A stretch of 64,000 bases of DNA from Lachnospiraceae bacterium UBA7143 (GTDB lineage: Bacteria; Bacillota; Clostridia; Lachnospirales; Lachnospiraceae). The notes beneath the pieces are model-generated. The model did not search any database and had not been told where the DNA came from. It saw only the letters and a list, made by a program, of their open reading frames with translations. The position numbers and the translations under genes are program-made. The stretch is from the NCBI GenBank assembly GCA_002491905.1, contig DKWV01000035.1, positions 1-64,000 of the forward strand, in the 5' to 3' direction. Below are positions 51,686 through 61,105 of this stretch, piece by piece. Within the stretch, counting starts at the first letter, position 1; every line of letters begins with the position of its first letter.

Positions 51686-52315
51686 ATGAGCGTAAACGGA
51701 ATTACTGGCGTAGGCGCTAACGCTTACGAAACTCTGACAACCACACAGACAGAGAACAAACCGGTTGAAGAAGTCAACAAGGATGATACTTCTGACAAGG
51801 GTGAAAACGGTGTGGTCTATGAGCCTTCGAAGGACAGCGCCAGCATACCCGTAAAGAAGTATGTACAGAACACTGAGCTGATAAATAAGATGAAGGCTGA
51901 CGCAGAGGAACATTCCAAGCAGCTTCGCAACATCGTTGAGCAGATGATGGGCAAGCAGAGCCAGACTTATGGCATTGCCAATGACATGTGGAAATTTCTT
52001 GCCAGCGGCAAGTTTGAGGTGGATGAGGCTACCAAACTGCAGGCACAGGAAGATATCTCTGAGGACGGCTACTGGGGCGTAAAGCAGACCTCTGGCAGAA
52101 TCCTTGATTTCGCAACGGCTCTGACAGGCGGTGACCCCAGCAAGATCGAAGACATGCGCAAGGCTTTCGAAAAAGGTTATAAGCAGGCTGAAAAGACTTG
52201 GGGCGGCGAGCTTCCCGATATCTCCAAGCAGACCTACGACGCTGTGATGGCAGGCTTCGACAAGATGGCTGAGGACGCGGCGCAGACCACCGCACCGACG
52301 GATACTACCAATTAA
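51686..52315 (+). CDS. Conserved hypothetical protein of Lachnospiraceae type (209 aa)
   Basis: 209 residues, no signal peptide, N-terminus MSVNGITGVGANAYETLTTT similar to proteins exported with flagellar or surface structures. A disordered linker (60-70 residues) leads to a helical C-terminal domain with YWGVKQTSGRILDFATALTG and GGELPDISKQTYDAVMAGFD, a conserved pattern of unknown function. AAGGAGG precedes the ATG and a terminator follows, so it is expressed as a single gene. Confidence 0.65.
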   Translation: MSVNGITGVGANAYETLTTTQTENKPVEEVNKDDTSDKGENGVVYEPSKDSASIPVKKYVQNTELINKMKADAEEHSKQLRNIVEQMMGKQSQTYGIANDMWKFLASGKFEVDEATKLQAQEDISEDGYWGVKQTSGRILDFATALTGGDPSKIEDMRKAFEKGYKQAEKTWGGELPDISKQTYDAVMAGFDKMAEDAAQTTAPTDTTN

Positions 52316-52337
52316 ACATGACTAAAGAAACCGCAGA

Positions 52338-52368
52338 GGGAATCGGGTGCAGGCCCGGTTCCCTTTTT
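52338..52368 (+). terminator. Intrinsic terminator
   Basis: Stem GGGAATCGGG/CCCGGTTCCC (one G-U pair), six-base loop, then TTTTT. It separates the 209-residue gene from the GH42 gene. Confidence 0.85.
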
Positions 52369-52395
52369 AACATCTATTTTTAAGGAGAAAATCAC

Positions 52396-54411
52396 ATGGT
52401 CGAATATGAAAAAATTGCAAAAATCCCCTACGGCGGGGACTACAACCCGGAGCAGTGGCCGGAGGAGACATGGGAGGAGGATATGCGGCTCTTAAAGCTT
52501 GCACACATCGACATTGTCACTCTGAATGTCTTTAGCTGGGCAATGCTGCAATCCGACGACGATGTCTACCATTTTGAAAAACTGGACAAAATCATGGAGC
52601 TTGTGAAAAAGCATGGTATGAAAGTGTGTCTGGCTACCTCCACCGGCGCGCACCCCGCCTGGATGGCAAGAAAGCATCCCGACATCCTGCGGGTGGAGGC
52701 AAACGGCATGAAGCGAAAATTCGGCAGCCGCCACAACTCCTGTCCCAACAGCCCCACCTACCAGAAATACGCGGTGGCGCTGGCCTCCAAACTGGCTAAA
52801 CGTTACAAAGAGTATGACAACATCGTGGCATGGCATGTCTCCAACGAGTACGGCGGAGAATGCTACTGCGAAAACTGCGAGCGAAAGTTCCGGGAATGGC
52901 TGAAGGAAAAATACAAGACCATAGAGGAAGTAAACCGGGCCTGGGACACCGCTTTCTGGGGCCACACCTTCTATGACTTCGAGGATATCGTCGTACCCAA
53001 CCTGCTTTCCGAGCACTTTGATAACGACCGCAGCACATTCCAGGGCATTTCCCTGGATTACCGCCGCTTTAACTCGGAGAGCATTTTAAACGCTTACCGA
53101 CTGGAGTATGACGCGATCCACGCCATTACTCCTGATATACCCATCACCACGAACCTGATGGGCACCTACCAGCCTCTGGATTATCAGATGTGGGGCAAAT
53201 ATATGGACTTTATTTCCTGGGACAACTATCCCGCCAACGATACCCCCACTTCCAGCGTCGCCCTTCGTCACGACCTGATGCGGGGCTTAAAGCAGGGAAA
53301 ACCCTTCGCGCTGATGGAGCAGACACCATCGGTTCAGAACTGGCAGCCCTTTAACATGCTCAAACGCCCCGGCGTCATGCGGCTGTGGAGCTATCAGGCG
53401 GTTGCCCACGGAGCGGATACCGTCATGTTTTTCCAGATGAAGCGCAGCATCGGCGCCTGTGAAAAATACCACGGCGCGGTGATCGACCATGCCGGGCATG
53501 AGAACACCCGGGTATTCCGCGAGGCTGCCGCGCTCGGGGCGGAGCTTGAAAAACTGGGAAACCAGACCCTCGGCGCAAGGAGCGACGCCAAAGCCGCCAT
53601 CGTATTTGACTGGGATAACTGGTGGGCCATCTCCTATTCTTCCGGTCCTACCATCTATCTGGACTATTGCCGGGAAGTAGAACACTACTACAAAGCCCTG
53701 TTCGATCTGCACATCCCTGTAGACATGATCGGTGTGGAGGACGACCTGTCGCAATACGATCTGGTGATCGCGCCCGTGCTTTACATGGTGAAATCCGGAT
53801 TTGATGAAAAACTGCGCACCTATGTGAAAAACGGAGGCCGCTTCCTGACCACTTTTTTCAGCGGTTATGTGGACGAACACGATCTCGTGACCGTCGGCGG
53901 CTATCCCGGAAAGCTACGGGATATTCTTGGCATCTGGGTGGAGGAAGAGGATGCGCTGCCTGAGGATATGCACAACTGTTTCCACTACGAAGGAAAAACT
54001 TATCCTGCCTCCCTGCTCTGCGACCTGCTGCACACGGAAGGTGCAAAAGCGCTCGCCTTTTACGAAAAAGATTTCTATGCGGGTATGCCCGTGCTCACGA
54101 AAAACGCCTTCGGCAAAGGCTTTGGCTACTATGTGGCAACGCAGTCTGACGATGACTTTTACCGGAAATATCTCGGCGAAATATGCCGGGAAGCGGGAAT
54201 TGAACCAATTATGGAGACGCCGGACGGCATAGAAGTAACCAGAAGAGTCAATAAAAACGGCACCTTCGTATTTCTGTTAAACCACGGGGAAGAATCCCAG
54301 GTAATGGCAATGCCTTTTGCGGGAACCGACCTGCTGGGCGGCAAAAGTTATGAAGAAGGTGACGCACTCACCCTGGAGGCGAAAGGCGTGGCGATTGTCA
54401 AACTATTATAG
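52396..54411 (+). CDS. GH42 beta-galactosidase
   Basis: 671 residues, intracellular (no signal). GH42 features: IPYGGDYNPEQWPEETWEED at the N-terminus, acid/base Glu151 in AWHVSNEYGG, a zinc-binding cysteine set (C116, C156, C158, C161), nucleophile Glu308 in FALMEQTPS, and a C-terminal trimerisation and beta region. It releases galactose from short galactosides taken up from the gut or plant material. AAGGAG precedes the ATG; it overlaps the convergent gene by 6 bp. No transporter is adjacent. Confidence 0.95.
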   Translation: MVEYEKIAKIPYGGDYNPEQWPEETWEEDMRLLKLAHIDIVTLNVFSWAMLQSDDDVYHFEKLDKIMELVKKHGMKVCLATSTGAHPAWMARKHPDILRVEANGMKRKFGSRHNSCPNSPTYQKYAVALASKLAKRYKEYDNIVAWHVSNEYGGECYCENCERKFREWLKEKYKTIEEVNRAWDTAFWGHTFYDFEDIVVPNLLSEHFDNDRSTFQGISLDYRRFNSESILNAYRLEYDAIHAITPDIPITTNLMGTYQPLDYQMWGKYMDFISWDNYPANDTPTSSVALRHDLMRGLKQGKPFALMEQTPSVQNWQPFNMLKRPGVMRLWSYQAVAHGADTVMFFQMKRSIGACEKYHGAVIDHAGHENTRVFREAAALGAELEKLGNQTLGARSDAKAAIVFDWDNWWAISYSSGPTIYLDYCREVEHYYKALFDLHIPVDMIGVEDDLSQYDLVIAPVLYMVKSGFDEKLRTYVKNGGRFLTTFFSGYVDEHDLVTVGGYPGKLRDILGIWVEEEDALPEDMHNCFHYEGKTYPASLLCDLLHTEGAKALAFYEKDFYAGMPVLTKNAFGKGFGYYVATQSDDDFYRKYLGEICREAGIEPIMETPDGIEVTRRVNKNGTFVFLLNHGEESQVMAMPFAGTDLLGGKSYEEGDALTLEAKGVAIVKLL

Positions 54412-56007
54412 CGCATTGATAACCCCCTGTATGCCCTGCTCCTCGTAAATACTTTTATAATAGGCGACTTCGTTTCTGATCAGCTCATCGATGACGCGCA
54501 TGCCAAGCAGCTCCACCGGCGCCTTGTCATCCGTCATGATACGCTTCCCCGCTTCATAGGGAAGCAGATTTTCAGAGACCGTGTCCATCATGGCAAGGAG
54601 GCTTTCGTCCGCGACAGTCTCCTTGTGTTTTTTCAAGTTCTCAATCATCTGCGGATTGTCGGAGGCAAAAAGCTCCCTGTTTGTGGAGCCCTTCACGTCC
54701 ACCGTGTAAACCTCGCCAAAAACGCTGCCGATGGTATCCGAAAGATAGGCGTTGATGCTGTCCGCCCCACTGCCGCGCATGTTCATGTTGACCACCATCA
54801 CGCCATCCTCTGTCAGATGCTCCTTCACCAACGTGAAAAATTCCGTGGAGGACATCTGAAAGGGAATCGTGATATCCTGATAGGCATCAACCATAATCAC
54901 ATCGTACTTTCCGTCGATGGCATTCAGGTAAGCCCTGCCGTCATAGGTGGTGACCGGCACATCCTCCGGCAGCTCAAAATAGGTCCGGGCCAGATCCGTG
55001 ATCTTTTCGTCGATCTCCACGCCCTCTATCGGCATATCCCCGTAGTAGGCACGGCACTGGTGCGCATAAGTGCCGGTCCCCATGCCCAAAATCAGCGTAT
55101 TGCAGTCCGCCGGATTTTCTTTCCCTGTCATAAGCGGTGCCGCCATAGCATAGTCGTAATACATCCCCGTCAGCCCCTCGTCCTTAATCAGAATGGACTG
55201 CACTCCGAAAAGCACATTTGTCGATAATATGACATTTCTGTCGTTTTCTTTTACCTGAAGATAATTGTAAATGGACTCTCCCTCATAGGCCAGACTGCTC
55301 TCCCAGAAGGCAAAGCTGTTCGACGCCCCGAAAATACAGCACAGGATAAAGATAATGGCCGACGCGGCGCTCTTTTTCAGCCCGCTCTTTTTGCTGACAA
55401 AATAGATGATGCCAAGTCCCAGCAGAATCGCCGCAAAAATCAGAAACGTAACCGAAGTGCCAACCGCTGGAATCGAGACAAAAGTCGGCACAAACGTACC
55501 GATAATACTTCCAATCGTGTTAAACGCCCCAAGTGTTCCCACGATACTGCCGCTGTCCTCCAGGCTGTCCACGGTGTATTTCGCAAGGGATGGTGTCACA
55601 GTTCCCAAAAGGAATAGCGGAAACACAAAGATCACCATACACGCCGCGAAGGCAGCCCAAATCAGAAAATTCGTGTTCACCGCAAAAATTAACAGCGCGG
55701 AAATTCCCAGAATAATATACTTCCCTACCACAGGAATCAGCGCGATCCATACCCCCGCGATCAGAATCCGCATATAGAGCCTGTCCGGGTTGGGGTTCTT
55801 GTCCGCACTCTTCCCGCCATAAATATTCCCCAGCGCCATAGCAATCATAATGGTTCCAATGATGATTGTCCACACAATCTGGGAAGAGCTGAAATAGGGA
55901 GCAAGCAGCCTGCTCGCCCCCAGCTCCACCGCCATCACGGACATGCCGGCGAAAAATTCCGTCAGATATAAAAACAACTTATTTTTTAAAATAGGTGTTG
56001 TGTTCAT
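54406..56007 (-). CDS. Fused membrane transporter/spermidine synthase-like protein
   Basis: 533 residues. The N-terminal half has about seven TM helices (starting FLYLTEFFAGMSVMAVELGA); the C-terminal half is a Rossmann methyltransferase-like domain of the spermidine synthase type: TLILGMGTGTYAHQCRAYYG, EGVEIDEKI, and DVIMVDAYQDITIPFQ. These fused proteins are widespread in Clostridia; whether they make polyamines or transport them is unresolved. Single gene. Confidence 0.85.
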   Translation of the reverse strand: MNTTPILKNKLFLYLTEFFAGMSVMAVELGASRLLAPYFSSSQIVWTIIIGTIMIAMALGNIYGGKSADKNPNPDRLYMRILIAGVWIALIPVVGKYIILGISALLIFAVNTNFLIWAAFAACMVIFVFPLFLLGTVTPSLAKYTVDSLEDSGSIVGTLGAFNTIGSIIGTFVPTFVSIPAVGTSVTFLIFAAILLGLGIIYFVSKKSGLKKSAASAIIFILCCIFGASNSFAFWESSLAYEGESIYNYLQVKENDRNVILSTNVLFGVQSILIKDEGLTGMYYDYAMAAPLMTGKENPADCNTLILGMGTGTYAHQCRAYYGDMPIEGVEIDEKITDLARTYFELPEDVPVTTYDGRAYLNAIDGKYDVIMVDAYQDITIPFQMSSTEFFTLVKEHLTEDGVMVVNMNMRGSGADSINAYLSDTIGSVFGEVYTVDVKGSTNRELFASDNPQMIENLKKHKETVADESLLAMMDTVSENLLPYEAGKRIMTDDKAPVELLGMRVIDELIRNEVAYYKSIYEEQGIQGVINAL

Positions 56008-56167
56008 GCCATTGCTCCTATATACACTTATATTTTTCCTTACTCCTTACATAGTATATAGGATTCCTCATTTTTTTACAATCCGCTTTTCGCACAACGC
56101 CCGCCCGGCGGGGCGGAAGCGCGTCGACGTAGAATTGCCCGCCGCCCGCGTGTTTCCTTCTCAAGCT

Positions 56168-57724
56168 TTAAATGCCGCCCTTCACCACCAATATTTTATC
56201 TCCCGCATTAATCTCCTCCGTCGGCAGTTCATTCACCTCCCGAAGCTGCGCCACCGGCACATAATACTTCTTACCGATATCCCACAGCGTCTCCCCGGGA
56301 CCTACGATACAGATCACCATGCCCGGCAGGTCACTCAGCTTATTAAGGTCAAGCGGTTCCACCCTGATATCCGTGACCAGATCACGGTTCTGGACAGCAA
56401 ATACAATCACCTTGAACTGCAGCGCCGCCTTCACATCCAGCTCGTCGCTGTCAAGCATGGTCACTGTCAGCTGCTCGATACTGCTTCTCAGTTTATAGAC
56501 ACAGGTCGGCAGGATATTCTCCGCATCAATCACGTACTGGAACGGAATCTCATTGACCGTGGAGTAGATGGATTTCGTGCCGCCCGCACTCAGGTAGAGT
56601 GTCGTCACAAGAAGCGTTCCCGTGACAGCGATGCCATTCTCCACGATAGTCTGCTCGTCAATCCTGATTTCCCCATCGGAATGGATGAGCTGATACATAG
56701 GCATTTCCGTGTTCTGGATCCGTACATGCTCCGCAATCTTACACTTCCCGCTCCCGGCTAACAGCAGGCTCTTTACAGGCATCTGTGTCGTCAACGCCTC
56801 AATCTCCTTATCCACACCGTAGACATCGGAAATTACCTCCAGATTTTCCTCCTCGTAGAGATGAATATCCAGATCCAGCACCGGCTCAACGCAGAACACT
56901 CTCTCCTCCCCGTCAAAGTCCTGCCGCACTTCCACATTGCACTGTCCCAAATGATACCGGATGTCGGGAATCATATTTTCCCGACATCCGTGGCACTCAA
57001 TAATGCCGCTGAAAGGTACGGTATTTTCATACCACTGGGTTTTATCATTGTCCCCTTCGCCCTCATACAGGAAAAATGCCCGCATTTCCCCCTGAATCGA
57101 AAGTTTCTCCTCAAGCGCCTTAAACTCTACATGGTCGAAGCAGATATGATGCCATATGGTCTGAAAGACGTTGGGCAGATTACCCGTCAGCTCCATCTCT
57201 TCCTTTAAGCGGAAAATGTCCTTCTTGTGCAGTACCAGTTCTACAACGGGATAGACGCACTTGCGGTACTCCACAGGCTCCTCATGGTAAAGGTCAACCG
57301 CCGTCTCGCACTCCACCTGCTCCTCCCGTTCCAGCATAAAGGAAACCACTGCCTGCACGCTGAATTTTCGCGAGTTAATCAACCCCACAGTCAGATCCTC
57401 AATACAGCTGTCCGTCAGGATCGTGTCGCCGCCTGCTACCCCCTCCATATTCACCTTTTCCTCAAAGGGAACCACTGCCTCCATACTGGCGCACATCCCC
57501 TCCATATCCGTCAGATACAGTATGGACACCACCAGCTTTCCTTTCAGGCTGACCGTGTTTTCACCGGGGCGGACCTCCTCTAAAATGATCTCGCCTTTAC
57601 TGCTAAGCAGATAGTTTGCATCCGGCCTGTTATCTGAAATATTTACATCCTCTTCCAATACTATCTGCGTTCCGGCCCTGCCGTTTATTCGGTCCATATG
57701 TATCTTTTTCTTCACCAATTCCAC
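56168..57724 (-). CDS. sipL: SipL-like spore morphogenesis protein (SPOCS repeats plus LysM)
   Basis: 518 residues from GTG 57,724, chosen because GGGAGG lies 8-10 nt upstream. Repeated SPOCS/DUF3794 modules (for example VRPGENTVSLKGKLVVSILY, and VENGIAVTGTLLVTTLYLSA) and a C-terminal LysM domain (GPGETLWDIGKKYYVPVAQL, ELPTEEINAGDKILV). This architecture is that of SipL, which anchors the spore coat base layer with SpoIVA in Clostridia. Its Shine-Dalgarno is in the 3' arm of the hairpin downstream of pyrD. Confidence 0.88.
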   Translation of the reverse strand: MELVKKKIHMDRINGRAGTQIVLEEDVNISDNRPDANYLLSSKGEIILEEVRPGENTVSLKGKLVVSILYLTDMEGMCASMEAVVPFEEKVNMEGVAGGDTILTDSCIEDLTVGLINSRKFSVQAVVSFMLEREEQVECETAVDLYHEEPVEYRKCVYPVVELVLHKKDIFRLKEEMELTGNLPNVFQTIWHHICFDHVEFKALEEKLSIQGEMRAFFLYEGEGDNDKTQWYENTVPFSGIIECHGCRENMIPDIRYHLGQCNVEVRQDFDGEERVFCVEPVLDLDIHLYEEENLEVISDVYGVDKEIEALTTQMPVKSLLLAGSGKCKIAEHVRIQNTEMPMYQLIHSDGEIRIDEQTIVENGIAVTGTLLVTTLYLSAGGTKSIYSTVNEIPFQYVIDAENILPTCVYKLRSSIEQLTVTMLDSDELDVKAALQFKVIVFAVQNRDLVTDIRVEPLDLNKLSDLPGMVICIVGPGETLWDIGKKYYVPVAQLREVNELPTEEINAGDKILVVKGGI

Positions 57725-57730
57725 AAAAAT

Positions 57731-57775
57731 GCCCTCCCTGCGTATAGTTACTATAAATCTATGCGCAGGGAGGGC
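57731..57775 (-). promoter_or_regulatory. Hairpin that terminates pyrD and covers the sipL Shine-Dalgarno
   Basis: Arms 57,731-57,747 and 57,759-57,775 pair at 16 of 17 positions (GCCCTCCCTGCG-type stem), 11-nt loop. On the minus strand the 3' arm is followed by ATTTTT, a terminator shape 8 bp after the pyrD stop, and contains GGGAGGG, the only good Shine-Dalgarno for sipL. Confidence 0.7.
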
Positions 57776-57783
57776 AAGATATG

Positions 57784-58686
57784 TCACTCCACAGCCCCGA
57801 TCAGGTCCGTCACGTTTTCGATCCCATACTGTTTCATATAAGCCTCAATCCCTTCCACCACCTCCACGGTAGTATAAGGATTCACGAAATTCATCGCGCC
57901 CACAGCCACGGCGCTTGCCCCTGCAAGCAGAAATTCAACCGCATCCTCACCGCTGCCAATCCCGCCCATACCGATAATCGGAATCTTCACGGCCTGCGCC
58001 GTCTGATAAACCATGCGCACGGCCACCGGCTTAACCGCGGGCCCGGACATGCCGCCCGTCCTGTTGGCCAGCACGAATTTTCTTCTATGGATATCAATTT
58101 TCATGCCCGTGATCGTGTTAATCATGGAGAGCGCATCGGCTCCCGCAGCCTCAGCCGCCTTTGCCATCTCCGTGATATCCGTCACGTTAGGGCTCAGTTT
58201 CATAATCACCGGCTGTTTCGCCTTTTTTTTGATCTGTGAAGTGATATCGTAGAGGGAATCTGCCTTCTGTCCGAAAGCAATCGCCCCCTCCTTCACATTG
58301 GGACAGGAAACATTGATTTCCAACATGGAAACGGCTGTGTCCGAAAGGCGCTCCACCACTTCCAGATAGTCTTCCACGGTTTTGCCGCAGACATTCACGA
58401 TGACATTCGTGTCGTAATTTTGCAAAAACGGCAGATCTCTCTCTATAAAGACATCAATCCCCGGATTCTGCAGGCCGATGGCATTTAACATCCCCCCGTA
58501 CACTTCCGCTACGCGGGGCGTCGGGTTGCCTTCCCAGGGTACATTAGCCACCCCTTTGGTCACCACCGCGCCCAGCTTATTTAAATCCACAAAATCGCTG
58601 TACTCCATACCGGATCCGAAGGTGCCCGACGCCGTCATGACGGGATTTTTGAAGGTGACTCCCGCAATTTTTACCTCTGTATTCAT
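57784..58686 (-). CDS. pyrD: Dihydroorotate dehydrogenase B, catalytic subunit
   Basis: 300 residues. FKNPVMTASGTFGSG, EINVSCPNVKEGAIAFGQKA (catalytic Cys130 region of class 1B), VMKLSPNVTDITEMAKAAEA and MGGIGSGEDAVEFLLAGASA (FMN phosphate binding). With PyrK it oxidises dihydroorotate using NAD+. The ATG overlaps the pyrK stop by 4 bp. Confidence 0.96.
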   Translation of the reverse strand: MNTEVKIAGVTFKNPVMTASGTFGSGMEYSDFVDLNKLGAVVTKGVANVPWEGNPTPRVAEVYGGMLNAIGLQNPGIDVFIERDLPFLQNYDTNVIVNVCGKTVEDYLEVVERLSDTAVSMLEINVSCPNVKEGAIAFGQKADSLYDITSQIKKKAKQPVIMKLSPNVTDITEMAKAAEAAGADALSMINTITGMKIDIHRRKFVLANRTGGMSGPAVKPVAVRMVYQTAQAVKIPIIGMGGIGSGEDAVEFLLAGASAVAVGAMNFVNPYTTVEVVEGIEAYMKQYGIENVTDLIGAVE

Positions 58687-59456
58687 ATATCCACCTCCCC
58701 CGCTTCAAAAACCGGCCCTTCCGTGCAGATACGGGCATTGTTTACATGGGAATGGGCGTCCACCTTCGTTGTTTTGCATACACAGCCCAGACATGCACCC
58801 ACGCCGCAGGCCATGCGTTCCTCCAGGGATATATAGGCTTCCATTCCACTCTCCGCCGCATATTTCTTTATTGCTCGCAGCATCGGCATCGGCCCGCAGG
58901 CCATAATCACATCCGCCTGAAGAGAGTAGGCTTTGATGATATCCATCACATTTCCCTTTGTGCCCACGCTGCCGTCCTCTGTCGCCACATAGACGTCACC
59001 GTACTCCGCCAGATCCTCTTCCAGAAAAATGTCCTTATTCCGGTACCCGAGCAGAATCTGCTTTTTCTCACCTATAACCTTGGCCAGTTCCAGCATGGGC
59101 GGAATGCCGATCCCGCCGCCCATCAGAAAGGCTCGTTTTCCCTTTGCCTTTTCGACGGGGAATCCGTTTCCGAGTACACCAAGGATATCCATCCGGTCAC
59201 CCGCTTTGCAGGCCGAGAACTCCGCCGTGCCCTTTCCCGCGATGCGGTACACGAGCCGCAGCCTGTCTGCCTGATCCGTCTCGCAGATGCTGATGGGACG
59301 GGGTAAAAGCATGCTTTCGCCGTGGGGATACACCGCCACAAACTGCCCCGGATGGACATTCTTCGCAAGCTTCGTCTCCAGCCATAGATCATAGATCTGC
59401 TCGCCTATCTGTTTCTGCGATATTACCGTCGCCGTTACTTTTCTCTTCTGCGCCAT
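58683..59456 (-). CDS. pyrK: Dihydroorotate dehydrogenase B, electron transfer subunit
   Basis: 257 residues. FAD-binding PRPISICETD, NAD-binding FLMGGGIGIPPMLELAKVIG, and the C-terminal [2Fe-2S] cysteines CGVGACLGCVCKT. It passes electrons from PyrD to NAD+. AGGAACC precedes the ATG. It forms an operon with pyrD; the pyrC gene at 63.6 kb suggests a looser pyrimidine cluster. Confidence 0.96.
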   Translation of the reverse strand: MAQKRKVTATVISQKQIGEQIYDLWLETKLAKNVHPGQFVAVYPHGESMLLPRPISICETDQADRLRLVYRIAGKGTAEFSACKAGDRMDILGVLGNGFPVEKAKGKRAFLMGGGIGIPPMLELAKVIGEKKQILLGYRNKDIFLEEDLAEYGDVYVATEDGSVGTKGNVMDIIKAYSLQADVIMACGPMPMLRAIKKYAAESGMEAYISLEERMACGVGACLGCVCKTTKVDAHSHVNNARICTEGPVFEAGEVDI

Positions 59457-59510
59457 ATGCGGTTCCTTTCTGATTAATTTGCACTGCTCATTGCTATCAC
59501 GTAGATTATA

Positions 59511-60005
59511 TCACGCCTGTCTTTCCATTGCCAGAAGCCATTCCTTTTTCTCGAGACCGCCCGCGTACCCCGTCAGGCTGCCGTCCGACCCTACGACTCT
59601 GTGGCACGGTACGATGAGGGAAATGGGATTGCGGGCAACCGCACTGCCCACCGCCTGCGCCGACATTGACGTGATCCCCCTGTTCTTTGCAATGGCCGCT
59701 GCAATTTTCGCGTAGGTTGTCGTGCATCCATAGGGAATCGCAAGCAGCGCCTCCCACACTTCTTTTTGAAAAGGGGTGCCCTTCATGGACAACAGCGGTG
59801 TAAAAGCCGGTTTTCTCCCGCCAAAATAAATGTTGAGCCAGTCCTTTGTCTGCCCAAAAACAGGCAGTTCTTTCTGCTCGTGGTTTTGATCAAGTTTTGC
59901 CGCAAAATATTTCTGCCCTTCAAACCATAAACCTGTCAGGGCCTGTCCGTCGGCGGCGAGCATAATCCTGCCGAGCGGTGAATCATAATAATGCGTGTAT
60001 TCCAT
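59511..60005 (-). CDS. ogt: Methylated-DNA--protein-cysteine methyltransferase
   Basis: 164 residues from ATG 60,005 (GGAGGG upstream; an ATG at 60,071 overlapping the EamA stop is an alternative). The active site is NPISLIVPCHRVVGSDGSLT, and FQKEVWEALLAIPYGCTTTY is the DNA-binding helix-turn-helix. It repairs O6-alkylguanine by a suicide transfer to the PCHR cysteine. Confidence 0.94.
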   Translation of the reverse strand: MEYTHYYDSPLGRIMLAADGQALTGLWFEGQKYFAAKLDQNHEQKELPVFGQTKDWLNIYFGGRKPAFTPLLSMKGTPFQKEVWEALLAIPYGCTTTYAKIAAAIAKNRGITSMSAQAVGSAVARNPISLIVPCHRVVGSDGSLTGYAGGLEKKEWLLAMERQA

Positions 60006-60067
60006 TTGGCTGCCCTCCTGCGCCTTGTTTTCAGCATAAGAAAAGCCGCGCCTGCGCGCCCGATTTT

Positions 60068-60481
60068 TCATATGACCATAATCAACGTCCCTGCCCCAAT
60101 CAGCACGCAGCCGATCAGCGACTTCGCCGTAAACTCCTCGTGAAGAAAAACAAAAGCCAGTATCAGCGTAATCACCACGCTCAGCTTGTCGATTGGCACC
60201 ACTTTGGACGCCTCACCCGTCTGCAGCGCCCGGTAATAGCAGAGCCATGATGCGCCGGTTGCCAGCCCGGAAAGGATCAGGAAAATCCAGCTCTTTTTAC
60301 TGATCTGCGCGATTCCGCCCTGTGCATTTGTCAGAAACACCATGCCCCACGACATAACTACCACCACAACCGTCCTTATTGCCGTGGCAAGGTTTGAATT
60401 GACGCCCTCTATTCCAATTTTCGCCAATATAGAGGTCAATGCCGCAAACACCGCAGATAAAATTGCAAATATAAACCACAT
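60068..60481 (-). CDS. Half-size EamA/DMT-family membrane transporter
   Basis: 137 residues from ATG 60,481 (GGAGG upstream), about five TM helices forming one EamA repeat: FIFAILSAVFAALTSILAKI, ATGASWLCYYRALQTGEASK, and FVFLHEEFTAKSLIGCVLIG. Full DMT transporters have two such repeats, so this one must dimerise. Substrate unknown. Stop is close to ogt. Confidence 0.88.
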   Translation of the reverse strand: MWFIFAILSAVFAALTSILAKIGIEGVNSNLATAIRTVVVVVMSWGMVFLTNAQGGIAQISKKSWIFLILSGLATGASWLCYYRALQTGEASKVVPIDKLSVVITLILAFVFLHEEFTAKSLIGCVLIGAGTLIMVI

Positions 60482-60532
60482 ACGCTTCCACCTCCACATT
60501 ATTTATATCTATTTTCTCCCTTAAAATCAAGT

Positions 60533-61105
60533 TTACCGCAGATCCGAAAACGCAATTACCGGCAGCGGGTCAGCCGGGTGCTCCCCGATCGTTTTCTCCA
60601 TCCAGACCATATCGTACCATCTGCCAAATTTATAACCGCACTGATGGAATTTTCCGACCAATGCATAACCCAAACGACTGTGAAATTTCACACTGTCTTT
60701 GGTCAGATACGCGTCCTCCGTATCAGAATACGCAATGCAGGCATTCAGGTTCAGGATATGCTGCGCGCGCGATATCTCCTCCAGCACGGCATAGAGACTG
60801 CTGCCGATGCCAAGCCCCCGCCTGTCCTCCTTCACGTAAACGGACACCTCCGCCGCCCAGTCATAGGCCGCTCTGTCTTTAAAGACACCCGTGTAGGCAT
60901 ACCCTACGATTTCCCCGTCCTTTTCTGCCACAATGTAAGGATATTTCTTAAGCGTGTTTTCTATCCTTTTCTTAAACTCTGACAGGGCAGGCACCTCGTA
61001 TTCGAATGTAATTGCCGTGTCTCTGATGTACGGCGCATAAATCTGCAGAATTTCCTGTGCATCAGAAACACGGGCTGTCCTGATTTTCATATCTTTATAA
61101 AGCAT
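60533..61105 (-). CDS. GNAT acetyltransferase, phosphinothricin acetyltransferase-like
   Basis: 190 residues; AAGGAG lies 5 nt before ATG 61,105. Sequence order IRTARVSDAQEILQIYAPYI, TAITFEYEVP, VSVYVKEDRRGLGIGSSLY (acetyl-CoA loop) and GRWYDMVWMEK is that of the Pat/Bar and methionine sulfoximine acetyltransferase group. It overlaps the 3' end of the hydrolase gene by 11 bp. Natural substrate unknown. Confidence 0.88.
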   Translation of the reverse strand: MLYKDMKIRTARVSDAQEILQIYAPYIRDTAITFEYEVPALSEFKKRIENTLKKYPYIVAEKDGEIVGYAYTGVFKDRAAYDWAAEVSVYVKEDRRGLGIGSSLYAVLEEISRAQHILNLNACIAYSDTEDAYLTKDSVKFHSRLGYALVGKFHQCGYKFGRWYDMVWMEKTIGEHPADPLPVIAFSDLR

